Of a stretch of DNA of 64,000 nucleotides, positions 9,751 through 18,333 are shown piece after piece. The notes beneath the pieces are model-generated. The model was not told the DNA's origin. It made no database searches and saw only the letters and a list, made by a program, of their open reading frames with translations. The stretch is taken from assembly GCF_015351075.1 (NCBI RefSeq), contig NZ_JADKRS010000003.1, positions 335,717 through 399,716 of the forward strand, given 5' to 3'. The translations under genes and the position numbers were made by a program. The first letter of the stretch is position 1, and each line of letters begins with the position of its first letter. The DNA comes from Clavibacter sp. VKM Ac-2873. Its GTDB lineage: Bacteria; Actinomycetota; Actinomycetes; Actinomycetales; Microbacteriaceae.

Positions 9751-10056
9751 TTTGCTCCCCTAGTCGTGAGTGGGCATCGTCACCCGTTCCTCAAGCTAGG
9801 GGTTTCCTAACAGTTCGGCCTCAAATCGCTGTTTTCACCCCCCACTTCTGGGGCGCTAATCGGCCGGACGCCCCTGTGGGACACAGGGGGTGATCGTTTC
9901 GCAAGTCAGCGAAAGGGGGGACAAGCTGCATCTGGCGCTGGGCGCGAGCGGCGCCGGGGCTAAGTTGATGAAATGGGTAGTAGTGGCGCCTGACGGGTGG
10001 CCATGATGTGCACCGTGGGTACGAGAATCGTGCCCTGGGAAATCGGGGACAGAAAC
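9751..10056. promoter_or_regulatory. Divergent promoter region with two inverted repeats
   Basis: Lies between the YD-repeat gene and the secreted protease. It contains CCCCTGTG-GGA-CACAGGGG (9871-9889, perfect 8-bp arms) and TTTCGC-AAGTCA-GCGAAA (9897-9914, perfect 6-bp arms), side by side near the middle. Their place suggests operators shared by both genes; no regulator gene is present in the island. I see no clear -35/-10 pair that I would commit to. Confidence 0.4.
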
Positions 10057-11298
10057 ATGCGAGCACGTCAATATTGGATCACCGCTGCCGTGATTACGGC
10101 ACTCGGAATTACGTCAGTCGCCCCAGCGTACGGGGCGGGGAACAGTCACGCTTTCGGAAAGGCGTCTACCAAAGTCGCCGTAGGTGAAATGGACGCTGAG
10201 TCACAGGATGCGGCTTTCATCGCGGAGGCCACCGGACGACCGTTTGAGGAGGTGTACGCGGAGAAGCACCGTCACATGCTCTTCGGGCAGGCACTCGCGA
10301 AGCTGCAGAGCGTCGACGGGTTCGCGTCCGCCGGCAAGGACGCCACCGGACCCGGGTACTGGGTCGCCTTCTCCGGCGACGTACCCGCGGGCGCGCTCGA
10401 GCCGTTGAACGAGCTCGCGTCCGACGTGCGCACCACCACGGACGCGCCCCTCACCGCTGAGGAGCGATCGATTGCTGTCGCCGCCGCAGCCCAGAGCGTG
10501 CAGGCGCAGCTCGGTGCCGAGAGCGTCGAGGCCAGCATGAGCGAAGACGGCACCACCATCACCGCCGCAGCCGTCCTCCCCGCCACCGCGCCCCTCACCG
10601 AGACCAGCGGCGCCGCGGCCGCAGGACAGGCCGCGGCCGAGGCCTCCGTCGACGGCGCGGCGCAGGTGCAGGTGCAGGTCGAGGTCGCTCTGACCGACGA
10701 CGCTCCGGAACAGGAAGTCCTCTCCGGCGGCACGGCACTCGGCCTCGGCACCACCAGCCAGCTCGCCTGCACCGCCGGATTCACCGTCCGGAACGCCCGC
10801 ACCGCGGCCACCGGCCTCATCACTGCGTCCCACTGCCCGGACGACCTCAACTACGAGTCCCGCCCCATCCTCACCTTCGAGGGCCGCGGCGACAGCGCCC
10901 AGCTCGACCAGCAGTGGTTCAGCTCCACCGAGGCCGCGCAGGGCGAGTTCATCAGCCAGAAGGCCGGCTCCACCCTTCTCCGCCGCAAGGTCACGGCCGT
11001 CGCCGCACCCTTTGTCGGCATGTCGGTCTGCAAGTACGGCACCGTCACCGGCAACGGCTGCTCGACCGTGATCAACGGGCCCACCACCACGGTGAACGCG
11101 AACGGCGTCACCTACGGGAACCTCTGGCAGGTCCAGAGCTACATCACTGCCGAGGGTGACAGCGGCGGCCCCTGGTTCTACGGCACCACCGCCTACGGCA
11201 TCCACTACGGCAACGTCCCCCGCGACGGCTCCGACCGCAGCGCCTTCACCTCGGTCACCTCGATCGAGGCAGCCACGGACCTGCGCGTCCTGCGCTAG
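10057..11298 (+). CDS. Secreted trypsin-like (S1) serine protease with propeptide
   Basis: 413 residues from ATG 10057, chosen over upstream starts because it gives a clean signal peptide (MRARQYWIT, core to about 22, cut near AYGAG) and has GGGGA 8 bases before it. Residues ~30-225 are an Ala/Glu-rich propeptide as in streptogrisin-like zymogens. The catalytic domain shows H259 in ITASHCPDD and S369 in EGDSGGPW; the acid is D279 or D284 in the stretch DSAQLDQQW. Paired cysteines (SHC..., CTAG, SVCKYG, NGCST) suggest disulfides of an exported enzyme. It is divergent from the YD-repeat gene. Secreted S1 proteases are known virulence factors in Clavibacter, but this one is not recognisably a named member; it might also process the YD-repeat shell (inference). 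Confidence 0.88.
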   Translation: MRARQYWITAAVITALGITSVAPAYGAGNSHAFGKASTKVAVGEMDAESQDAAFIAEATGRPFEEVYAEKHRHMLFGQALAKLQSVDGFASAGKDATGPGYWVAFSGDVPAGALEPLNELASDVRTTTDAPLTAEERSIAVAAAAQSVQAQLGAESVEASMSEDGTTITAAAVLPATAPLTETSGAAAAGQAAAEASVDGAAQVQVQVEVALTDDAPEQEVLSGGTALGLGTTSQLACTAGFTVRNARTAATGLITASHCPDDLNYESRPILTFEGRGDSAQLDQQWFSSTEAAQGEFISQKAGSTLLRRKVTAVAAPFVGMSVCKYGTVTGNGCSTVINGPTTTVNANGVTYGNLWQVQSYITAEGDSGGPWFYGTTAYGIHYGNVPRDGSDRSAFTSVTSIEAATDLRVLR

Positions 11299-11311
11299 CC
11301 CGCGCGGCACG

Positions 11312-11348
11312 ACGAAGGCCCGCCGCTCACAGAGTGGCGGGCCTTCGT
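11312..11348 (+). terminator. Terminator of the protease gene
   Basis: Perfect 13-bp stem ACGAAGGCCCGCC / GGCGGGCCTTCGT with an 11-nt loop, 14 bases after the protease stop. It abuts the T4CP tail remnant on the opposite strand. Confidence 0.85.
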
Positions 11349-11349
11349 C

Positions 11350-11797
11350 TCAGGCCCGGTGTGGGTACTCGTCGTCGTCGTAGATCCCCGGTGGTTGCCG
11401 GTCGGGCTCGAAGAGCGCCGCCGGCGGCCGCTTGTAGGGCAGCGGCTGTGTGCTGCGAGAAGTCGTTCTCCCGCACGCCGCCGAGGTACGCGAACACGTC
11501 GGACGCGGAGAAGAGCTTCAGCATGCCTTCCTTGCCGAACACCGCGACGCCCTGCGACCAGGACTGGAAGACCGACATGATCGGGTCCCGCGCGACCCGA
11601 AGTGCGAGCACAGGTCAAGTCCCGCCACCGGCACACGTTCGCGGCCTCGTCGAGGATCCCGACCAGCGGCGCCCGCATGCGGCCGCCGGCGCTGCCGTCC
11701 GCGAGGGCCGTTGCCGCCTCGAGGGTCGCCGCGGTGAGGGCGGTGACGAGAGGGCCGGTCGTCCTGCGGGCCGCGACATCTGACCCGATATGGCTCT
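11350..11797 (-). pseudogene. Decayed VirD4/TraG-type coupling ATPase, C-terminal part (remnant 2)
   Basis: Fragments of one protein can be read in order on the minus strand, in different frames: RTTGPLVTALTAATLEAA, then GILDEAANVCRWRDL (the Walker B region of type IV coupling proteins), then DLCSHFGSRG, then SVFQSWSQGVAVFGKEG and KLFSASDVFAYLGGV, and finally the tail FEPDRQPPGIYDDDEYPHRA with stop at 11350. At least three frame changes are needed, so the gene is dead. VirD4/TraG proteins are membrane-bound ATPases that hand the relaxase-DNA complex to the transfer channel. The 5' part is missing; the sequence stops at a terminator hairpin of the neighbouring operon. Confidence 0.75.
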
Positions 11798-11803
11798 TCG
11801 CAC

Positions 11804-11855
11804 GACGAGAGCCCGCCCCCGCGATCCATCCGGACCACGGGGGCGGGCTCTCGTC
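11804..11855 (-). terminator. Terminator of the ABC-importer operon
   Basis: Perfect 18-bp stem (11804-11821 with 11838-11855; core GAGAGCCCGCCCCCG) and a 16-nt loop, 15 bases past the stop of the last permease gene. No U-tract. It marks the right edge of the island. Confidence 0.85.
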
Positions 11856-11870
11856 GGGGGCGCGCCCGCA

Positions 11871-12752
11871 TCACCTCCCGGCGAGCGACCCGCCGATCCC
11901 GCCGACGCTGAAGTACTTGTTCAGCAGGGCGAAGATCAGCACGGGCGGCAGCATCATGATGACCGCGACCGCCATCACCGAGCCCCAGTCGGCCGCGTTC
12001 TGCTGGAAGAACGTGTTGAGGCCGATGGGGAGGGTGTACTTCGTGAAGTCCTGCAGGAACAGGAGCGCGATCAGGTAGTCGTTCCACGCCAGCAGGAACG
12101 AGAAGATCGCGGTCGACAGGATGCCCGGCAGGGAGTTCCGCAGCACGACGTGGATGAAGCCGCTGAACACGCTCGCGCCGTCCATCCACGCCGCCTCCTC
12201 GAGGGTGATGGGGATGGAGTCGATGTAGGCCGCCATCATCCAGATCGCGACCGACATGGTCGACCCGATGTAGATGATCGCCACGCCCTGCAGCGTGTTG
12301 ATGAGCCCGAGCGCCGAGAACGTGATGAACAGCGGGATCGCCGCGGTCACCACCGGCAGGGCCTGCACCACGAACAGCACGAGCGAGTACCCGGAGACGA
12401 GCTTCGACCGCGAGCGGCTGAGCACGTAGCCGGCCGGCGCCGCGATCACGACCGAGACGAGCACGGTCACGAGCGCGACGATGAGGCTGTTTCCGAGCCA
12501 GATCATCACGTCGGTGCCGCCGAGCACGCGCTCGAAGTTCTCGAACGTGAACCCGGTGGCCGTGGAGTTCTGCCCCGGCTGGGTGGAGAGGAACAGCACC
12601 GCGAGGATGGGCGTGATCACCACAAGCGTGATCACCGCGATGAGCAGGAAGCGCCACCACTGGCCCTTCTGCTCGCGCTGCTTCGCGGAGGTCCGCTTGA
12701 CGCCCCCGAGGGTCGCCGACGTGGCGCCCCCGACGGCGAGTGCCTGGCTCAT
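11871..12752 (-). CDS. Carbohydrate ABC transporter permease (MalG/UgpE type)
   Basis: 293 residues with six predicted membrane helices. The binding-protein-dependent transport signature is EEAAWMDGASVFSGFIHVVL, whose EAA loop docks the ATPase. CUT1 importers use two such permeases; this is the second, with a cytosolic N-terminus (MSQALAVGG). The ATG at 12752 overlaps the stop of the upstream permease by ATGA, so translation is coupled. No ATP-binding subunit is encoded here; CUT1 systems in actinobacteria often share one MsiK-like ATPase encoded elsewhere. Confidence 0.92.
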   Translation of the reverse strand: MSQALAVGGATSATLGGVKRTSAKQREQKGQWWRFLLIAVITLVVITPILAVLFLSTQPGQNSTATGFTFENFERVLGGTDVMIWLGNSLIVALVTVLVSVVIAAPAGYVLSRSRSKLVSGYSLVLFVVQALPVVTAAIPLFITFSALGLINTLQGVAIIYIGSTMSVAIWMMAAYIDSIPITLEEAAWMDGASVFSGFIHVVLRNSLPGILSTAIFSFLLAWNDYLIALLFLQDFTKYTLPIGLNTFFQQNAADWGSVMAVAVIMMLPPVLIFALLNKYFSVGGIGGSLAGR

Positions 12753-13744
12753 TCGATGTCCGCCTTCTTGATCTGCCGGTACAGCAGCGTCGACACGAGG
12801 ACGAGCACGGCCGTCATCATGAAGGCCACCGCGGTCGCCGGGCCGGTCTGCAGGTTCTGGAACGCCTGCTGGTACGCCAGCACGATCAGCGACGTCGTCG
12901 CGTTCACGGGACCGCCCTGCGTGAGCAGGAAGATCGTCGGGAAGTCGTTGACGCAGAAGATCGTCATCAGCACCCAGCTGATGTACGTGGTGCGGGAGAT
13001 GATCGGGAGGGTCACGCCGCGGAACGCCTGCCACGCGCTCGCGCCGTCCATCTTCGCCGCCTCGTAGACGTTGGTGTCCACCGACGCCAGCGCCGACGAC
13101 ATCATCATCAGCATGAACGGGAAGCTGATCCACACCTTGAAGACGCAGACCACGATCTGCGCCAGCACCGGATCCCCGAGGAAGTTCGCGTCGGGGAACC
13201 CGAGCCTGTCCAGGATGATCGGCACCGGGCTCTGCGGCGTCGCCACCAGCCAGTTCCACGAGGTCGCCGAGACGACCACGGGGACGATCCACGGCAGGAG
13301 GAGCAGCACCTTGAAGAACCCGTTGCCGGGGATCCGGGTGCGCAGCAGCAGCGCCAGCGCGAGCCCCACGATCCACGACCCGAACACGCCCACGACCGTG
13401 AAGACGATCGTGAACGTGGTCGCGTTGCGGAACGACTCCGAGGTGAGCACGTTCGCGTAGTTCTCGAACCCGACGAACGGCGTCTGCCACGGCAGCGTCG
13501 ACGGCGTGCCCTTCTGGAGGGACTGCAGGAACGAGTACACGACCGGGTAGACGTTGAGCAGCACGAGCAGGAGGAGGGACGGCAGCGCGAACAGCGCCAG
13601 CGTCTTCCCCGCCCGGCCGAGCGGCGTCTTCCCGCGGCCCGTCCGCGGCGCGCTCGGCGGGCGGCCGGGGCCGGCCACGCCGACGCCGCGGCGGGCCAGC
13701 CCGATCTTGTCCGCGACGCGGGTGTCGCGGGTGTCGACGGCCAT
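12749..13744 (-). CDS. Carbohydrate ABC transporter permease (MalF/UgpA type)
   Basis: 331 residues: a 45-residue basic, Pro-rich cytosolic start, then six helices. The EAA loop reads YEAAKMDGASAWQAFRGVTL. It pairs with the downstream permease to form the channel of a sugar importer. The substrate-binding protein gene ends 42 bases upstream, and the order binding protein, MalF-like, MalG-like is standard for CUT1 operons. Start ATG 13744 is the first in frame. Confidence 0.92.
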   Translation of the reverse strand: MAVDTRDTRVADKIGLARRGVGVAGPGRPPSAPRTGRGKTPLGRAGKTLALFALPSLLLLVLLNVYPVVYSFLQSLQKGTPSTLPWQTPFVGFENYANVLTSESFRNATTFTIVFTVVGVFGSWIVGLALALLLRTRIPGNGFFKVLLLLPWIVPVVVSATSWNWLVATPQSPVPIILDRLGFPDANFLGDPVLAQIVVCVFKVWISFPFMLMMMSSALASVDTNVYEAAKMDGASAWQAFRGVTLPIISRTTYISWVLMTIFCVNDFPTIFLLTQGGPVNATTSLIVLAYQQAFQNLQTGPATAVAFMMTAVLVLVSTLLYRQIKKADIE

Positions 13745-13786
13745 CAGATCATCCCGTCCACTTCACGGCCCGGGGGACGACGCGGG

Positions 13787-15106
13787 TCACGCGCCGGCCT
13801 CCAGCTCCTTCTGCAGGGTCTCGAGGGAGGCCTTCGCCGTGACCGTGCCGCCGAGGACCGCCTGCGCGAACGAGATCGTCGGCTGCGTGCCGTCGACCTT
13901 GGTCACGTTCTGGAAGACCGTGTTCGAGCCGGGGGCGCCCCACGTCTTCGAGATGGGCTGCCAGTCGTTGAGGATCTTCAGGGTGTTCGGGTCGTCGGCG
14001 TAGGCCTCGTCGGCGATGGACTTCAGCGGCGGCAGGCCGATGCCCGTCTGCTTCGTCCAGAGCGACTTCATGTTCTGGTAGTAGTACGTGAGGAACGCCT
14101 CGCTGTTCTCCTGGCTCGGCGTCGACTTGTACATCATGATGTTGTTCGGGAAGTAGAGCGCGCCCTTCTCGCCGCCGGGGCCCACGAGCGGGTCGCCCAC
14201 CACCATCTGCGCGGCCGTCTCGGGCGTCACGTTGGCCGTGGCTCCCGCGCCGTCCCAGAACATGCCGAACGTGCCGGCGTCCATCTGCTGGTACGCGTTG
14301 TCGGACGTGTAGGTGGCGCTGCGGGGATCCACGTAGCCGTTCTTCACCATGCCGAGCACCCACTCGACGGCCTGGATGTTGGCGTCGGTGACGACGTCCG
14401 GGTTCTGGTCGGCGTCGAAGAGGCCGCCGCCGTTGTTGATCATGTGGGCGACGATCTGGTGGAAGCCGGTGAAGGCGCCGGCGCCCGAGCGGGTGCCGTA
14501 GCCGTAGACGCCGATCTTCTTGAGGGCGGCGCACGCGGCCTCGTAGCTGTCCCAGTCGGTCGGCACGTCCGCGCCGGCCTTCTCGAGCAGGTCCTTGCGG
14601 TACCAGTACATGCGCATGTCGAGGTTGTACGGGACGGCCGCGTAGCCGTTGGCCGTCTTCAGGGTGTCGACGAGACCGGGCAGGAAGTCGTCGTAGATCC
14701 CGTTGCCCTTCCACGTCTCGATGAGGTCGTCGGCGTACGCGATCTTGCCCTGCGACTCGAACAGGAACGCCGTGGTGCCGCCGCCCGAGCTCACGGCCGG
14801 GCCGTTGTTGGCGGCGACCGCGGTCGAGAAGGTCTGCGTGAAGTTGGCCCACTGGACCTGCTGGTAGCTCACGGCGCCCATGCCGCTCGCCGGCTTGTAG
14901 GCCGCGGAGATCACCTTGTCCTCGGTGAGGAAGGCGGGCGCGCCCCAGGGCATGTTCCAGAACTTGAGGGGCGCGCCGGGCCCCGATGTGCCTCCGCCTC
15001 CGCTGCAGGCGGCGAGGAGGCCGACCGCCGCGGCGCCGACGCCCGCGCTCAGGAGGGATCGTCGGGTGAGGCCGTTGCCGAAGGCGCTGGATGACTGCTG
15101 TGGCAT
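13787..15106 (-). CDS. Sugar ABC transporter substrate-binding lipoprotein
   Basis: 439 residues. The signal region NGLTRRSLLSAGVGAAA then GLLAACSGGG combines a twin-arginine pair with a lipobox (LAAC), so export may be by Tat followed by lipid anchoring. The mature protein is an extracellular solute-binding protein of family 1 (MalE-like), with the usual two-lobe layout and an aromatic-rich binding segment (DMRMYWYRKDLLEKAG). It is expected to sit on the outer face of the membrane and feed the two permeases just downstream. The ligand is unknown; the linked MocA-type dehydrogenase favours an inositol, sugar acid or rare sugar. Confidence 0.92.
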   Translation of the reverse strand: MPQQSSSAFGNGLTRRSLLSAGVGAAAVGLLAACSGGGGTSGPGAPLKFWNMPWGAPAFLTEDKVISAAYKPASGMGAVSYQQVQWANFTQTFSTAVAANNGPAVSSGGGTTAFLFESQGKIAYADDLIETWKGNGIYDDFLPGLVDTLKTANGYAAVPYNLDMRMYWYRKDLLEKAGADVPTDWDSYEAACAALKKIGVYGYGTRSGAGAFTGFHQIVAHMINNGGGLFDADQNPDVVTDANIQAVEWVLGMVKNGYVDPRSATYTSDNAYQQMDAGTFGMFWDGAGATANVTPETAAQMVVGDPLVGPGGEKGALYFPNNIMMYKSTPSQENSEAFLTYYYQNMKSLWTKQTGIGLPPLKSIADEAYADDPNTLKILNDWQPISKTWGAPGSNTVFQNVTKVDGTQPTISFAQAVLGGTVTAKASLETLQKELEAGA

Positions 15107-15160
15107 TTCTGACTCCGTTGTCCGGTGGTGCTGTGTGTGGTGGAAGGGAAGGGGCTGGGT

Positions 15161-15973
15161 CTAGGGGCGCGCGTCGGCGGCGAGCGCGGGCGCGGCGGCG
15201 AGGAGGGAGCGGAGGTCGGCGACGTCGTCGGGCACGCATCGGCCGTGGGCGGCGTCGCGGGCCAGGCGCATCGCCGTGCGGTGGCCGGACTCGAACACGA
15301 CGGGGAGGTCCTCGCGGCCGGCGGCGTCCGTGACGCTCGCGCGCCCGGGTGCGGCGGTGCCCGGCGCGGGGAGGACGACGTGGGCGGCGCGGTCGCCGAC
15401 GACGAGCCGGAAGGTCGCGCACGCGTGGGCGTGGGCGGTCACGACCGCGCTCACGATCACGTGGACGCCCGCGGCGGTCCGGCCCGAGAGCATCAGGTGG
15501 TCGGGCGTCGACGCGAGCGGCGCGAGCTCCGTCAGCGGGGATCCGACGAGGGCCTGCGTGGTGAGGGCGAGCGCGCGGGCTGCGCCCGGGAGGTCGTCGG
15601 TCGACGCGACGGTGGCACGCGCCTCGAACAGGGCGCCGGGGGCGACGAGCCGGTGGATCCGCGGGGCGACCCGGCGGACGGCCTCGTCGTGCCGCCACGG
15701 CACGTCGAGCACCACGGGGACGCCCGCCGCGGCCAGGCCGGCCAGCTCGGCATCGGCGGCGGTGCCGGGATCGAGCACGAGGAGGGCGCGCGCGCCGGAG
15801 CGGCCCGCGGCCGTCGCGCGACCGGCCCAGCCGTCGCCGCCGGCGACCACGACCACATCGCCCGCGTCGTCCGTGCGGCGGAAGGACTCGGGCAGCGAGG
15901 CGAGGGTCGCGACGGCCGCGTGCGCGTGGCTCGCCGACGCCGCGGGGTCGATGCGGAGGGTGAGGGCGGTCAT
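15161..15973 (-). CDS. Hypothetical protein in sugar-uptake operon
   Basis: 270 residues, ATG 15973 overlapping the stop of the upstream oxidoreductase by ATGA. It is rich in Ala, Val and His/Asp and shows alternating beta/alpha stretches (DVVVVAGGDGW, ARALLVLDPG, GVPVVLDVPWRHDE) like a Rossmann-type fold without the glycine-rich nucleotide motif. No signal peptide or membrane helix. I do not recognise a family. Its coupling to a MocA oxidoreductase and a binding protein suggests an accessory role in the same pathway, perhaps a partner subunit of the dehydrogenase. Confidence 0.75.
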   Translation of the reverse strand: MTALTLRIDPAASASHAHAAVATLASLPESFRRTDDAGDVVVVAGGDGWAGRATAAGRSGARALLVLDPGTAADAELAGLAAAGVPVVLDVPWRHDEAVRRVAPRIHRLVAPGALFEARATVASTDDLPGAARALALTTQALVGSPLTELAPLASTPDHLMLSGRTAAGVHVIVSAVVTAHAHACATFRLVVGDRAAHVVLPAPGTAAPGRASVTDAAGREDLPVVFESGHRTAMRLARDAAHGRCVPDDVADLRSLLAAAPALAADARP

Positions 15974-17097
15974 GCCGCGACCTCCGTCCGCGCGGCGCGG
16001 GCGTCGGATCCGGTCCCCGTCTCGGCGGGGACGGCGCCGCCCGCGCGGATGATCGCCGCGCTCTGCTCCGCGATGTCGGTCGCGAGGTCGAGGTCGGCGA
16101 GCTGCGCCCCCATGTCCACCGGCGCGGCCCGGCCGGTGATCACGTCGTGCACGTGCTCCCACTCGCCGAGGTAGCCGTTGTCGGCGTAGGGGCCCCAGCC
16201 GGTGGTGCCGCGGGCGTCGGTGAGGGTGGCGGTGCTGGATCCGGCGTGCACGTAGGAGAGGGAGAAGTCGAGGTGGAGGGTGCGGTCGCGCGCGACGGCG
16301 TCGAGCGTCCACTCCGGATCCCACGAGGCGCCGCCGATGCCGTGGATCTCGAGCACGCTCTCCCCCACCATCGCGACGATCTGGTAGCCCCAGGGCCGGA
16401 GGGCGCGCGCGCTGATCACGCGCGGGCGCCCGTCGGGCAGGAGGCGACGCGCGAGCGGGAGGTCGTGGATCGCGAGGCCGAGCACGCCGCCGGTGACCGC
16501 GAGCGCCTGCGCCTCGACGTCCGGCTCGCCCGCGACGCGCGCGGCAGGGCGGCCGACGATCTCGGTGGCGGAGTCCTCGGAGTCCGGGTTCGGGGGGATG
16601 ACGGCCGAGATGCGGACGGTGTGCGGCGCGCGGCCGCACGCGTCCCAGGCGTCGGCCGCGGCGATCCACGCGGGGTCGAACGCGTGCATGGTGCCGACGA
16701 TCACGGGGACGCCGTGCTCGGCGGACGCACGGGCGATGGCCCGGCCCTCCGCGGCGGAGACGGCGAGCGGCTTCTCGCAGAGCACGGCGCGCTTGCCGGC
16801 GCGGCACGCGGCGATGACCTGCTCGGCGTGGAAGCGGTTCGGGCTGCCGATGACGACGACGTCGACATCGGGATCCGCGATGAGCGCGTCCGCGTCGGTC
16901 GAGTGCCGTGCTCCCGCGCGGGCGGCGACGCGCTCGGCGACCTCGGCGTCGACGTCCATGACGTGGACCACCCGGAAGCGGTCGCCCATGCGCGCCAGCG
17001 TCGGCAGGTGGATGGCCTGCCCGACCGGCCCGGCCCCGACCAGGCCCACACCGAACACCTCTTCGCCCACGACGCCCTCGTCCCTAGCAATGATCAC
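15970..17097 (-). CDS. Gfo/Idh/MocA family oxidoreductase
   Basis: 375 residues. N-terminal NAD(P)-binding motif GVGLVGAGPVGQAIHLP (about 16-32), family signature VLCEKPLAVS near 100 with the catalytic lysine, and a C-terminal substrate domain. The annotated GTG start at 17097 leaves a 15-residue lead; a GTG a few codons later would also serve. First gene of the importer operon, divergent from a TetR regulator. It probably oxidises the imported sugar or polyol. Confidence 0.88.
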   Translation of the reverse strand: MIIARDEGVVGEEVFGVGLVGAGPVGQAIHLPTLARMGDRFRVVHVMDVDAEVAERVAARAGARHSTDADALIADPDVDVVVIGSPNRFHAEQVIAACRAGKRAVLCEKPLAVSAAEGRAIARASAEHGVPVIVGTMHAFDPAWIAAADAWDACGRAPHTVRISAVIPPNPDSEDSATEIVGRPAARVAGEPDVEAQALAVTGGVLGLAIHDLPLARRLLPDGRPRVISARALRPWGYQIVAMVGESVLEIHGIGGASWDPEWTLDAVARDRTLHLDFSLSYVHAGSSTATLTDARGTTGWGPYADNGYLGEWEHVHDVITGRAAPVDMGAQLADLDLATDIAEQSAAIIRAGGAVPAETGTGSDARAARTEVAA

Positions 17098-17102
17098 CGC
17101 GG

Positions 17103-17123
17103 AACGAATACTGACGCTTCGTT
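17103..17123. promoter_or_regulatory. Inverted repeat between importer operon and TetR gene
   Basis: AACGAA-N9-TTCGTT, perfect 6-bp arms, directly upstream of the oxidoreductase start and in the 84-base divergent region. Size and place fit an operator for the TetR protein encoded at 17182; this is inference. Confidence 0.45.
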
Positions 17124-17181
17124 TACGATTGAGTCACTGTACGTCCGGGTCCACGCAGGCACAAGAGGGAGGATCCGCATC

Positions 17182-17931
17182 GTGACCGAGTCGAGGAGCG
17201 CCGGCCCGAAGCGCCGGGCATCACCCGCCCAGGTGGAAACTTTTCCGCTTGCTGACGGGGATCCGAGCCCACATGGAGGTGCCGACGCGACCGGTGGGAC
17301 TGCCCCGCGCGGCCTCTATTCGGCGGGCGTCCGGCGACGCGCGGAGATCGTCGCCGCAGCTGTACGCGTGTTCGGTATTCGCGGCTACGGCGCCGCCACG
17401 ATCAAGGAGATCGCCGACGAGGTGGGCGTCTCGCCCGCAGCTGTGCTCCGCTACTTCCGCAAGGAGGAGCTCTTGACGGAGGTGCTCCGGCAGTGGGACC
17501 GGCAGCAGCCCTTCGTCTCCGAGGCCGCTCCCGGCCTGCCCGCGATCCGCGCCTTCGTCGACCTGATGCGGTACCACGTGGAGCACCGCGGCTTCCTCGA
17601 GCTGTACCTGACCTTCGCGACCGAGACCAGCGACGCGACGCACCCGGCCCACGCGTACATGCGCGGCCGGTACGCCCGCACCATCGCGCAGATCCGCCGC
17701 CGCATCGGCGAGGCGGTCGCGCTCGGGCAGGTGCCGCCGATGGACGACGCGACGCTCGACTACGAGGCCGCGTGCTTCCTAGCGATCCTCGACGGCCTCG
17801 AGATCCAGTGGATCCACAACCCGACGCTCGACCTGCCCGCCCTCGTCGGCGAGTACGTGGAGCAGTCGATCGCGCGCTGGCGCGGGGGTTCTCGCGCTGC
17901 GGTCCCGCCGGGCGCCGCGAGCTGGGACTGA
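17182..17931 (+). CDS. TetR/AcrR family transcriptional regulator
   Basis: 249 residues from GTG 17182 (GGGAGG 9 bases upstream). A ~45-residue polar lead is followed by the helix-turn-helix: RRRAEIVAAAVRVFGIRGYG then ATIKEIADEVGVSPAAVLRYF and RKEELLTEVL. The C-terminal ligand domain is helical. Being divergent from the importer operon, with an inverted repeat between them, it is the likely repressor of that operon. The unusually long N-terminal lead may mean a later start. Confidence 0.88.
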   Translation: MTESRSAGPKRRASPAQVETFPLADGDPSPHGGADATGGTAPRGLYSAGVRRRAEIVAAAVRVFGIRGYGAATIKEIADEVGVSPAAVLRYFRKEELLTEVLRQWDRQQPFVSEAAPGLPAIRAFVDLMRYHVEHRGFLELYLTFATETSDATHPAHAYMRGRYARTIAQIRRRIGEAVALGQVPPMDDATLDYEAACFLAILDGLEIQWIHNPTLDLPALVGEYVEQSIARWRGGSRAAVPPGAASWD

Positions 17932-17932
17932 G

Positions 17933-18310
17933 GTGGGCGACGTGCGCCCCCGCGATCCCGAGCGCGTGCCGCGGATCGTCCGGATCCTCTGGATCGCGGG
18001 CTTCGGCATCGGCACCACCACCCACGTCCTCGACATCGTGATCGGCGGGGCGGACGTCTACGCCGGCTTCCCGCTCGTGCTCCGCGCCTTCTGGCTGTCG
18101 CTCACGGTGCTGGATCCGCTCGTCATCGCCCTGCTGGCCCGACGGCGCCGCACCGGGGTCGCGCTCGGCAGCGCCGTGATCGTCGCCGACATCGCGGTCA
18201 ACTGGACGGTGTTCGCGACGATCGGCGGCCTGTCGGTGTGGGGCGTGGTGGACCAGACCCTGTTCGCGATCCTCGTGCTGACCACCGCGCCCACGCTGCT
18301 CCGGCGGTGA
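17933..18310 (+). CDS. Small integral membrane protein
   Basis: 125 residues, GTG 17933 one base after the TetR stop, so co-transcribed with it. Four predicted helices (about 15-35, 45-66, 78-97, 101-121). No motif that I recognise. Possibly the sensor partner or target of the TetR regulator, but nothing in the sequence proves that. Confidence 0.7.
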   Translation: MGDVRPRDPERVPRIVRILWIAGFGIGTTTHVLDIVIGGADVYAGFPLVLRAFWLSLTVLDPLVIALLARRRRTGVALGSAVIVADIAVNWTVFATIGGLSVWGVVDQTLFAILVLTTAPTLLRR

Positions 18311-18333
18311 CGACGCCCGGAGGCTGCGGCCCG

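Noticed and set aside
7138..9810. 890-codon open frame on the plus strand opposite the YD-repeat gene
   Set aside because: Its protein is Val/Gly/Arg-rich without domains, as expected for the complement of a GC-rich coding strand. The minus strand gives an unmistakable signal peptide and RHS repeats.
11871..13490. Single 539-codon frame covering both permease regions
   Set aside because: The first half is an out-of-phase shadow of the upstream permease; the real second permease starts at 12752 with an ATGA overlap.
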